From Nanobdellota archaeon (GTDB taxonomy: Archaea; Nanobdellota; Nanobdellia; Pacearchaeales; GW2011-AR1): a stretch of DNA of 11,154 nt. Position numbers and translations under genes: made by a program. Shown piece after piece: positions 1-5,112 of this stretch (its first letter is position 1; every line of letters begins with the position of its first letter). The notes beneath the pieces are model-generated. The model was not told where the DNA came from and searched no databases. It saw only the letters and a list, made by a program, of their open reading frames with translations. Location of the stretch: positions 1 through 11,154 of the forward strand of contig JAHKAF010000099.1 in NCBI GenBank assembly GCA_018825865.1. The letters are read 5' to 3'.

Positions 1-120
1 AGAAGAATTAAAAAAGCAGAAGAAACTCATGAAGGAATGTGCGAGGAATGTGGGAATCACGGCACTCTTCGAAAAATCGAGGGAATGCTAATCTGTAATT
101 CCTGTGAGGATGGTCGGTGA
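1..120 (+). CDS. C-terminal fragment of a zinc-ribbon protein
   Basis: The window opens inside a reading frame that runs 39 codons to a TGA at 118-120. The visible part has a short charged, lysine/glutamate-rich helix-like stretch followed by two CxxC pairs (residues CEEC near codons 14-17 and CNSC near codons 32-35 of the fragment). This is the usual layout of a four-cysteine zinc ribbon at a protein's C-terminus. The family cannot be named because the N-terminal part lies outside the window. It could be a DksA/TraR-like or phage-type zinc finger, or the tail of a larger nucleic-acid-binding protein. A T-rich run directly after the stop could serve as an archaeal terminator. Confidence 0.7.
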   Translation, partial: RRIKKAEETHEGMCEECGNHGTLRKIEGMLICNSCEDGR

Positions 121-127
121 TTTTTAT
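121..127 (+). terminator. T-rich run after the partial gene
   Basis: A TTTTTATT tract begins at the first base after the stop codon. Archaeal RNA polymerase can terminate at short U-tracts without a hairpin. This is the only termination signal I can suggest for the first gene, and it is weak evidence. Confidence 0.3.
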
Positions 128-192
128 TAATAGTTTCCTATGTTTTTACATTAAAGATAAAGGGTTAACAAAAAATTGAAATCTATTGTATC

Positions 193-295
193 AGGTGCTT
201 AGTTGCTCAACAGGTTATATGAAGATATTTCATTAACACCTTCTTCCCCCGAAGCACCTTGGAAAAGCCAGATGCGAATCCATCAATTCCCAAGC
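193..295 (+). other. Structured intergenic stretch, possible small RNA
   Basis: Several nested inverted repeats fill this non-coding stretch. AGGTGCTT (193-200) is the exact reverse complement of AAGCACCT (252-259). Inside it, ATGAA-GATAT-TTCAT forms a 5-bp hairpin extended by a GGTTA/TAAC-type stem with one bulge (about 213-240). Just downstream, CTTGGAA (about 258-264) can pair with TTCCCAAG (about 287-294) with one bulge, around GATG-CGAATC-CATC. I do not recognise an RNA family: it lacks the T-loop of tRNA, C/D boxes, and SRP or RNase P signatures. It may be an unidentified small RNA or the 3' untranslated region of the first gene. The strand is assumed. Confidence 0.25.
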
Positions 296-306
296 GAAGC
301 GATGAC

Positions 307-319
307 AAACTATTTAAAC
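307..319 (+). promoter_or_regulatory. TATA-like block AAACTATTTAAAC
   Basis: This 13-base block is identical to one at 3422-3434 in front of the UUCG hairpin array. It has the form of a BRE plus TATA box. It lies too far (about 45 nt) from the ATG at 360 for a leaderless start, so it may be a second, upstream promoter for that gene. Confidence 0.35.
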
Positions 320-330
320 AAAACTTTTTA

Positions 331-340
331 TATCTATATA
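331..340 (+). promoter_or_regulatory. TATA box of the gene at 360
   Basis: TATCTATATA is centred about 25 nt before the ATG at 360. That distance matches most other genes in the window and predicts transcription starting at or next to the start codon. Confidence 0.55.
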
Positions 341-359
341 TCTTAAAGAGTGTGACAAT

Positions 360-863
360 ATGGCAGAAAAAGACGAGATATTTTCAAGCGAGATGAAGCA
401 TGTAGGATTTTTTAATTTCAAAGAGTTCTATAAATTTTGTTATGATTGGATTGAGGATGAAATAGGAATAAAGATGTCTGAGAAAAAGTACGAAGAGAAA
501 TTAGCGGCAGATTCAAAGGAAATAATAATTGAGTGGGAAGAGGCTAAAAAGCTCACAGATTATTTCAAGTTCGAGATGAAAGTCGCTTTTACTGTGAGGA
601 ATTTGAAAGAAGTAGAAATAAATCAGGGTGGAAAGAAGATAAAAACAAACAGCGGAGACGTCAAGGTAAAAGTTAAGGGAATTCTTGTTCGGGATTACGC
701 CGGCAAATTCGAAACTTCTGCTTTCAATAAATTTATGCGAAGTATTTATGAAAAATGGGTTATAACTTCGAGGATAGACCAGTTCGAGGATAAAATAATC
801 GGAGACTGCGACGAGTTCTTAGGACAGGCAAAGTCTTATTTGGATTTGGAAGCTAAGCGGTGA
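360..863 (+). CDS. Conserved-looking hypothetical protein, 167 aa
   Basis: I do not recognise this protein. It is soluble, highly charged, and has no signal peptide, membrane segment or cysteine cluster. The N-terminal third is rich in aromatic residues (FFNFKEFYKF, then YDWIEDEIG). The middle looks like alternating beta strands with a basic turn around residues 90-107. The C-terminal third looks helical and ends in a Lys/Arg tail. An ATG start with a TATA box 25 nt upstream and no Shine-Dalgarno sequence indicates leaderless translation. It stands alone: the next gene on the same strand has its own TATA box 20-30 nt after this stop. I assign no function. A lineage-specific archaeal protein is the most likely explanation. 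Confidence 0.8.
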   Translation: MAEKDEIFSSEMKHVGFFNFKEFYKFCYDWIEDEIGIKMSEKKYEEKLAADSKEIIIEWEEAKKLTDYFKFEMKVAFTVRNLKEVEINQGGKKIKTNSGDVKVKVKGILVRDYAGKFETSAFNKFMRSIYEKWVITSRIDQFEDKIIGDCDEFLGQAKSYLDLEAKR

Positions 864-883
864 TATATTCTGTAGAACAGCAA

Positions 884-895
884 TTTTTATAAATA
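884..895 (+). promoter_or_regulatory. TATA box of the gene at 915
   Basis: TTTTTATAAATA is centred about 26 nt before the ATG at 915. The spacing favours that ATG over an in-frame TTG at 906 as the start codon. Confidence 0.6.
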
Positions 896-914
896 CCTTT
901 TTATCTTGGGATGT

Positions 915-1259
915 ATGAAGTTAGAAATATTAACTGCACAAGAACTTTATGATAAAGGAGAAATTGATGCTCTTGAAGTTCGAGACCTTTCTCTTTTTGC
1001 GGATAAGAAAGTTATTATATTCTCAAATCCTGAAGAAGGGGTAGAATTTGCCTATAATTTTGTTCATAAATATTTAATCCCTAAATATGGAAAAGATGAA
1101 GCTGCTAAATTCCCAATGGTTAAAATAGGGCCTGCTTCAGAAGATTTATTTGCAGAGGAGATTGGAGCAATCCCAAAAAAACAAAGACCAATTTGGTTTG
1201 CAATCCCCGAAGATAGATTCTCAGATATCGAAGAATTCTTAGGAAGATATAATGCTTAA
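915..1259 (+). CDS. Hypothetical protein, 114 aa
   Basis: This is a small acidic protein that I cannot assign to a family. It begins MKLEILTAQELYDKGEID and appears to alternate helices and strands: a hydrophobic strand KVIIFSN, a helix rich in aromatics (FAYNFVHKYLI), then PIWFAIPED before a final acidic helix. It has no cysteines after the start, no membrane segment and no signal peptide. The frame is open from a TTG at 906, which would add three residues, but the TATA box lies about 26 nt before the ATG at 915, so I take 915 as the start. It is monocistronic by its spacing: both it and the following gene have their own TATA boxes. Confidence 0.75.
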   Translation: MKLEILTAQELYDKGEIDALEVRDLSLFADKKVIIFSNPEEGVEFAYNFVHKYLIPKYGKDEAAKFPMVKIGPASEDLFAEEIGAIPKKQRPIWFAIPEDRFSDIEEFLGRYNA

Positions 1260-1303
1260 TAATATTCTAATTAATAATTCTATATCAAATCATCACCGAA
1301 ATC

Positions 1304-1313
1304 CTTATATATA
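1304..1313 (+). promoter_or_regulatory. TATA box of the surface-protein gene
   Basis: CTTATATATA is centred about 25 nt before the ATG at 1333, the same geometry as the neighbouring genes. Confidence 0.6.
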
Positions 1314-1332
1314 AATTACCTCTGAATTTTAT

Positions 1333-2724
1333 ATGAAAAAAATACTTTTTATACTATTAATGATGCTGTTAATTGCTCCGCTGATTTCAGCAGCAGTGGA
1401 AATTGAGAAGCAGAGTTCAAATGAGGTTTTGATTGTTGGAATTGGCGAGCCTGCGACATTTGATTTGAAAATAAAAAATTTCGGGGCTTCAGATAATTTC
1501 GAATTTTATAATTTCCTTGGGTTTAATATGTTTCCAGTTGGAACAGTTTTCATAGGAGCAGGGCAGACAAAAGATGTTAAATTGCAAATCTCTCCGATTG
1601 GAGATTTCTCCCACAGGGGCTTTTACACTTTCAATTATTTCATAAGGGGGCACAACCAAAACTCTTCAGAGCAAAGTGAAACCCTCACATTCAAGGCAAT
1701 TGATTTGAAAGATGCTTTTGAAATTGGATCAGGAGAAGTAGATGCCGAGTCAAATTCTATTGATATATATATTAAGAATAAAGTGAACTTTGATTTTGAA
1801 AACGTCGATGCTGAATTCAGTTCGGTATTTTTTGACTTAGACGAGGGTTTCTCTTTAGACGCAAATGAAAAAAAGAGTTTTAATGTTCAACTGAACAAGG
1901 AAGATTTCAGGAAACTCATGGCAGGGTTTTACACTCTGGACGCGAATATTATTGTGAAAGGGCAGAAAGCAAATGTCGAGGGAACAATCAAATTTGCTGA
2001 AAAAGACATAGTGAAAACCTCAGAGAATGACTACGGATTTTTTATTAACACCAAGATAATTGAAAAAATAAATGAAGGAAATGTTTTGAAAAAGTCTGAG
2101 ACCGTGATTAAAAAGAACATTGTCTCGAGGCTGTTTACGAGTTTTAGTCCAGAGCCAGACATTGTAGAAAGAGACAGGTCAACAGTTTACTATACATGGG
2201 TAGAGGAAATAAAACCAGGCGAGACATTGAAAATAACTGTTAGGACAAATTGGCTGTTCCCGTTTGTAACAGTTTTATTCTTAATTGTCCTAATTATTTT
2301 AGTTAAACAATATTCCGGAACAGACTTGATTTTAAGAAAAAGGGTTTCGTTTGTGAAAGCTAAGGGTGGTGAGTTTGCATTGAAGGTCACGATTGTTGCC
2401 AGCGCGAGAAGGTATATTGAAAGAATAAATATTATTGATGGGCTTCCGCCATTAGTGAAAGTTCACGAGAGGTTCGGAGGACAGCAACCAAAAAGAGTCG
2501 ACGAGAAAACCAAGAGAATTGAATGGGGATTTGAGAAATTAGAAGCAGGAGAAATGAGAACTGCCTCGTATATAATTTATTCTAAGGTGGGAATTGTAGG
2601 AAAGTTCGCGCTCCCATCTGCAGCAGGAATCTACGAAAAGGAAGGAAAAATCAAAGAAACAACTTCTAACAGGGCTTTCTTCGTCGCTGAGCAAAAGGCG
2701 AGAAGAGAGGACGAGGGTTATTGA
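1333..2724 (+). CDS. Exported single-pass membrane protein with beta-rich domains
   Basis: The protein has 463 residues. Residues 1-21 form a typical signal peptide: two lysines, a long Leu/Ile core, then an ISAA cleavage-like site. Residues 22 to about 300 are beta-rich, with two Ig-like stretches (about 22-122 and 130-222), as in archaeal surface proteins. A strongly hydrophobic segment at 307-325 is followed by a basic stretch (KQ, LRKRV, KAK), so by the positive-inside rule residues 330-463 should be cytoplasmic. That tail is again beta-rich and carries an IEWGFEKLEAGEMRTASY stretch resembling the conserved-repeat (DUF11-like) modules usually found outside cells. Its 3' end overlaps the convergent receiver gene by 7 nt. 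A cell-envelope structural or sensing role is an inference. Confidence 0.75.
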   Translation: MKKILFILLMMLLIAPLISAAVEIEKQSSNEVLIVGIGEPATFDLKIKNFGASDNFEFYNFLGFNMFPVGTVFIGAGQTKDVKLQISPIGDFSHRGFYTFNYFIRGHNQNSSEQSETLTFKAIDLKDAFEIGSGEVDAESNSIDIYIKNKVNFDFENVDAEFSSVFFDLDEGFSLDANEKKSFNVQLNKEDFRKLMAGFYTLDANIIVKGQKANVEGTIKFAEKDIVKTSENDYGFFINTKIIEKINEGNVLKKSETVIKKNIVSRLFTSFSPEPDIVERDRSTVYYTWVEEIKPGETLKITVRTNWLFPFVTVLFLIVLIILVKQYSGTDLILRKRVSFVKAKGGEFALKVTIVASARRYIERINIIDGLPPLVKVHERFGGQQPKRVDEKTKRIEWGFEKLEAGEMRTASYIIYSKVGIVGKFALPSAAGIYEKEGKIKETTSNRAFFVAEQKARREDEGY

Positions 2725-3110
2725 GAAATATTGGTATATAAACATAAATCCTCTAGAAATTTTTTAGGGTCTTTGAGAGCATGAGGAATAATCTTTTTTA
2801 ATTTTCTATGTGCATAGGGTTTATTAATTTGTAAATCAACACTTTCCATCTTTGCTTCATACTTGGAAACTCCTATTATAGGCATAAAAGGATTTATTAT
2901 TTTAGATATTTTAGCGACCTCTCCTCCATCTCCACTAGGTAATAGTCTATCAATAATTGCTAATTTGTAAGTTAACCCTTCTTCAATTGCTTCAATAGCT
3001 TTATCTATATTCTCATATAAAACCACTTGATACCCTTCTGATTCTAATAATTCTGCATTGATTTCTCCCTCGTCATCCACATATAAGATAGGTCCTTTAC
3101 TTTCTGCCAT
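2718..3110 (-). CDS. Stand-alone response-regulator receiver domain
   Basis: The protein is 130 residues, the size of a single CheY-like receiver with no output domain. The catalytic set is complete: the acidic pair D12-D13 in ILYVDDE, phosphoacceptor D54 in LAIIDRLLPSGDGGE, the Ser/Thr position S82 in IIGVSKYE, and the conserved lysine K97 in INKPY. A phosphate signal from a histidine kinase is therefore chemically possible. No kinase gene is in the window, so its partner is unknown. The frame is open from a GTG at 3119, but a TATA box on this strand (3131-3140) lies 25 nt before the ATG at 3110, so I choose that start. It converges with the surface-protein gene and overlaps its last 7 nt. 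Confidence 0.85.
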   Translation of the reverse strand: MAESKGPILYVDDEGEINAELLESEGYQVVLYENIDKAIEAIEEGLTYKLAIIDRLLPSGDGGEVAKISKIINPFMPIIGVSKYEAKMESVDLQINKPYAHRKLKKIIPHALKDPKKFLEDLCLYTNISQ

Positions 3111-3130
3111 AACTCTCACTATAAATCTAT

Positions 3131-3140
3131 TTTATAAATT
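3131..3140 (-). promoter_or_regulatory. TATA box of the receiver-domain gene
   Basis: On the minus strand this reads AATTTATAAA, centred about 25 nt before the ATG at 3110. It supports that start over the in-frame GTG at 3119. Confidence 0.55.
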
Positions 3141-3180
3141 TTCCTATTAACAACTCCCTCAAAAAATTCCTATCGATAAT

Positions 3181-3190
3181 CTTAAAAACA
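3181..3190 (+). promoter_or_regulatory. TATA box of tRNA-Tyr
   Basis: CTTAAAAACA is centred about 26 nt before the first base of the tRNA at 3212, so the transcript would begin close to the mature 5' end. Confidence 0.45.
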
Positions 3191-3211
3191 CTCCCTCTTT
3201 TCTTTCAACAT

Positions 3212-3349
3212 CCCTTCGTAGCTTAGTGGTTAAAGCGTCTGGCTGTAGAATATCTAAGGTGGAGATTCAATTATGATTACTATGAAACCCCAAAAGTCAG
3301 AATCGTTGCAGAACCCGGAAGATCCCAAGTTCGACTCTTGGCGAAGGGA
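3212..3349 (+). tRNA. tRNA-Tyr (anticodon GUA) with a 65-nt intron
   Basis: A full cloverleaf forms after removal of 3249-3313. The acceptor is CCCTTCG/CGAAGGG (3212-3218 with 3342-3348) with discriminator A3349. The D stem is GCTT/AAGC. The anticodon stem is TCTGG (3238-3242) with CCGGA (3315-3319), and GTA lies at 3245-3247. The T stem is CCAAG/CTTGG around loop TTCGACT. U8, G18-G19 and the C1-G72 pair with A73 fit archaeal tyrosine tRNA. CCA is not encoded. The mature tRNA would be 73 nt. The intron lies at the standard 37/38 site and follows the bulge-helix-bulge rule of the archaeal splicing endonuclease. Confidence 0.93.
3249..3313 (+). other. tRNA-Tyr intron with bulge-helix-bulge junction
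   Basis: CTGT (3243-3246) pairs with GCAG (3308-3311) as the 4-bp central helix. It is flanked by the 3-nt bulges AGA (3247-3249) and AAC (3312-3314), and the anticodon stem forms the outer helix. Cutting each bulge after its second base removes 65 nt. The inner helix is not directly adjacent: the nearest pairing is GATTC (3264-3268) with GAATC (3300-3304), so the inner side is relaxed. Confidence 0.8.
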
Positions 3350-3369
3350 TACATTTTTTCAAAATGTAT
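3349..3369 (+). terminator. Hairpin directly after tRNA-Tyr
   Basis: ATACATTTT-TTC-AAAATGTAT is a perfect 9-bp inverted repeat with a 3-nt loop whose first base is the tRNA discriminator. It may aid 3' processing or termination of the tRNA transcript. No long U-tract follows it. Confidence 0.4.
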
Positions 3370-3401
3370 GCCACGAAGATTATGCTAAAGCAAAAACCTT
3401 C

Positions 3402-3420
3402 GGAGGGATTTCATCCCCCC
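3402..3420 (+). terminator. GC-rich hairpin between tRNA-Tyr and the UUCG array
   Basis: GGAGGGAT (3402-3409) pairs with ATCCCCCC (3413-3420) around a TTC loop, with one A-C mismatch. It sits just before the promoter-like block at 3422 and may mark the end of the tRNA transcript. Its role is unproven. Confidence 0.3.
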
Positions 3421-3421
3421 A

Positions 3422-3434
3422 AAACTATTTAAAC
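3422..3434 (+). promoter_or_regulatory. Promoter-like block before the UUCG hairpins
   Basis: AAACTATTTAAAC has BRE/TATA form and is identical to 307-319. Initiation about 25 nt downstream of its centre would fall at 3455-3457, exactly where the first UUCG hairpin begins. No protein start codon follows at that distance. Confidence 0.45.
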
Positions 3435-3456
3435 TCCTTTATCCATATTAATTTAG

Positions 3457-3587
3457 CTAACTTCGGTTAGTCTATTTGACTTCGGTCAAATACGGAAGGT
3501 TGAGCTTCGGTTTTTCCTTCCATTTATTTTCTACTCCTTCATCCGCAATTTGGGGTCTTGTCCCTCCTTGGGATACACCGAGCGGTG
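3457..3587 (+). ncRNA. Candidate small RNA with three tandem UUCG hairpins
   Basis: Three hairpins with C(UUCG)G tetraloops follow each other almost without spacers. CTAAC-TTCG-GTTAG is at 3457-3470. TATTTGAC-TTCG-GTCAAATA, a perfect 8-bp stem, is at 3473-3492. A longer, partly mismatched stem closed by GGAAGG/CCTTCC is at 3494-3521, also topped by C-TTCG-G. Downstream, TCCC-GGGA (3561-3573) and CACC-GAGC-GGTG (3576-3587) can form two more small hairpins before a T-rich run. UUCG tetraloops are exceptionally stable in RNA, which points to a folded transcript read on the plus strand. I do not recognise the family, and the 3' end is a guess. It could instead be an unusual terminator or a long leader. 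Confidence 0.45.
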
Positions 3588-3592
3588 CAAAA

Positions 3593-3615
3593 ACATTTTA
3601 ATTTCTTTTATATTA
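3593..3615 (+). terminator. T-rich run after the hairpin region
   Basis: Interrupted T-tracts (CATTTTAATTTCTTTTATATT) follow the last hairpin and could terminate the candidate RNA. The sequence is also plain AT-rich intergenic DNA. Confidence 0.3.
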
Positions 3616-3637
3616 GATAAACACGACCTCCAAAAAA

Positions 3638-3648
3638 TTTAAATATTT
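3638..3648 (+). promoter_or_regulatory. TATA box of the U32 gene
   Basis: TTTAAATATTT lies 25-30 nt before the ATG at 3672. Predicted initiation near 3667 would exclude an out-of-frame ATG at 3662 that opens only a five-codon frame. Confidence 0.5.
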
Positions 3649-3671
3649 CATGCTCTTGATAATGTCACAAA

Positions 3672-4664
3672 ATGGGTGAGAAGACAGAGTTATTAGCTCC
3701 TGGAGGAAGTTTGGAAATGGTGAAGGCTGTTTTTGAAAGCGGGGCTGATGCAGTTTATGTTGGAACACTGGGTTTTAGCAGAAGAGCTTCAGGATGGGAG
3801 CTCACTCATGACAGAATAAAAGAGGCGTGCGAGTTGGCGAATGAAAAAGAGAAAAAATTAAGAGTCGCGTTGAATTCTGATGTAACCCCCGAAGAGATTC
3901 CTATCTTGTTGGGTAAAATTAAAGATTATTCTGAATGGGGCGTTAAAGAAATAATTGTAAGAACCCCTGAATTAATGATTGCAGTGAAAAAAGAATTTCC
4001 TAATTTAGTAATTCATGCAAGTATCGGATGCAACATTCAAACAAGAAAAGAAATGGAATTCTACAAGGAAGCTGGTGCAACTCAGTTTGTAGCAAGCACA
4101 AATTTTTATTCGTACGAGCCTCTGAGAAGACTAAAAAACCAAGCTGACAGCGTCGGACTTGGGCTTGAACTTTTAATATTTGGGAACAGATGTATAGGAG
4201 GGGTTGGAGGATGTGTGCTTCATGGATCTTTTAAAGATTTTTTTGAAGAAATAGTTGTTGAAGATACAGACGGAACAAGTAGGATAAAAGTTAGAGGAAA
4301 TCCTAACAAAGGAGGGAGTTGTTTTAGACCTTGTCAAGATATTGATAATCCAAAAATAAGAGCACGAATTCCCAGCGAAGTTTACCAAAAGTATAAAGGA
4401 AAGAAAAATGAATCATTTGCTGTTGTCGAAGGCCTATATTGGTATCTTAGCTTAGGAGCTAAAACTCTGAAACTTCAGGGAAGAGAATATCCGGTTCCTT
4501 TAATTGCTGATATAACAAAGGCATACAGAGGATTTATTGATGATTATTTAAGGGGAGAGGATATGGATTCTAGTCCTTGGAAAGATGAATTAACAAAATT
4601 AGCCAAGAAGAGAGACAAGTTGAGAAAAGAAACTACTTCTGAATTATTAAAAAAAATAAGCTAA
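3672..4664 (+). CDS. U32 peptidase-family protein (UbiU/UbiV/TrhP-like)
   Basis: The protein is 330 residues. The N-terminus ELLAPGGSLEMVKAVFESGADAVYVG is the family hallmark: the first strand and helix of a TIM-barrel-like fold. Characterised bacterial members (UbiU, UbiV, TrhP, RlhA) are O2-independent hydroxylation proteins for ubiquinone, tRNA wobble uridine or 23S rRNA, rather than proven peptidases. UbiU and UbiV carry an iron-sulphur cluster. Here C174 and C181 (x6 spacing) and C217/C221 in GGSCFRPCQD are the likely ligands. It lacks the C-terminal extension of the long TrhP/RlhA forms. It appears monocistronic. The neighbouring tRNA-thiolation gene makes an RNA-modifying role attractive, but the substrate cannot be read from the sequence. 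Confidence 0.85.
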   Translation: MGEKTELLAPGGSLEMVKAVFESGADAVYVGTLGFSRRASGWELTHDRIKEACELANEKEKKLRVALNSDVTPEEIPILLGKIKDYSEWGVKEIIVRTPELMIAVKKEFPNLVIHASIGCNIQTRKEMEFYKEAGATQFVASTNFYSYEPLRRLKNQADSVGLGLELLIFGNRCIGGVGGCVLHGSFKDFFEEIVVEDTDGTSRIKVRGNPNKGGSCFRPCQDIDNPKIRARIPSEVYQKYKGKKNESFAVVEGLYWYLSLGAKTLKLQGREYPVPLIADITKAYRGFIDDYLRGEDMDSSPWKDELTKLAKKRDKLRKETTSELLKKIS

Positions 4665-4677
4665 ACTTTTATTAAAA

Positions 4678-4686
4678 TTTATAAAC
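4678..4686 (+). promoter_or_regulatory. TATA box of the 4706-5931 operon
   Basis: TTTATAAAC is centred about 24 nt before the ATG at 4706. It is the only promoter-like element serving both this gene and the thiolation enzyme 2 nt downstream of it. Confidence 0.55.
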
Positions 4687-4705
4687 AATTAATCTTTCTA
4701 AAAAT

Positions 4706-5110
4706 ATGGATAACTCAAGATTAATTCAGTTGATTAATGAGGCAACACTTTTGGCATTAAAGGATTATGGATGGGGTTCAATTTTTATTGAGCTTGAACG
4801 TATTGAACAGAAAAAGTTTGATAGTGGTTCTTTAGACTTATATTACAAAGCAATGGATAAACATAAAGGGTATGACCCTCGACAAACAAAAGGCTTAGTG
4901 ATTTCTTTAGAAGAAAGCGAAATTATAAAAGGAGCATTAGAAGGAAGCGGGTTTAATCCTTTGAATTTTAATACTTCTTTGGTTCACTTTAATACAGAAA
5001 ATTCTAGGAAATTGATTATTTACCGGAATAAAGTTCTTGGTTCAGATTGCTTATCTACAGCAGAATATATTCTTATAAAAAGAGAAAATAAAAAATTATA
5101 CATTAATTAG
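4706..5110 (+). CDS. Hypothetical protein, 134 aa, in operon with tRNA thiolase
   Basis: I do not recognise this protein. It is a soluble 134-residue protein with an N-terminal helix (RLIQLINEATLLALKDYGWG), a central basic stretch (DKHKGYDPRQTKGLV), and a beta-rich C-terminal half ending in YILIKRENKKLYIN. It has one cysteine and no metal-binding cluster, so it does not supply the zinc finger missing from its partner. Its stop codon lies 2 nt before the start of the TtcA-like gene, so the two are almost certainly co-transcribed and probably translationally coupled. This suggests, but does not prove, a shared role in tRNA thiolation. The start is an ATG with a TATA box at leaderless distance. 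Confidence 0.8.
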   Translation: MDNSRLIQLINEATLLALKDYGWGSIFIELERIEQKKFDSGSLDLYYKAMDKHKGYDPRQTKGLVISLEESEIIKGALEGSGFNPLNFNTSLVHFNTENSRKLIIYRNKVLGSDCLSTAEYILIKRENKKLYIN

Positions 5111-5112
5111 AT

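Noticed and set aside
193..259. Degenerate tRNA-like cloverleaf
   Set aside because: The stems loosely resemble arms, but there is no T-loop TTCRANY, no D-loop GG at the right place and no plausible anticodon arm.
3249..3313. tRNA intron as a C/D-box guide RNA
   Set aside because: ATGATTA resembles a C box with one mismatch, but no CTGA D box is present.
3273..3470. 65-codon open frame on the plus strand beginning inside the tRNA intron
   Set aside because: It runs across the tRNA 3' half, the trailer hairpin and the UUCG hairpin. It has no promoter or ribosome site, and its product has no protein-like composition.
3662..3679. Five-codon upstream open frame (ATG at 3662) overlapping the U32 start
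   Set aside because: Predicted transcription starts near 3667, after this ATG, so it is probably not in the message.
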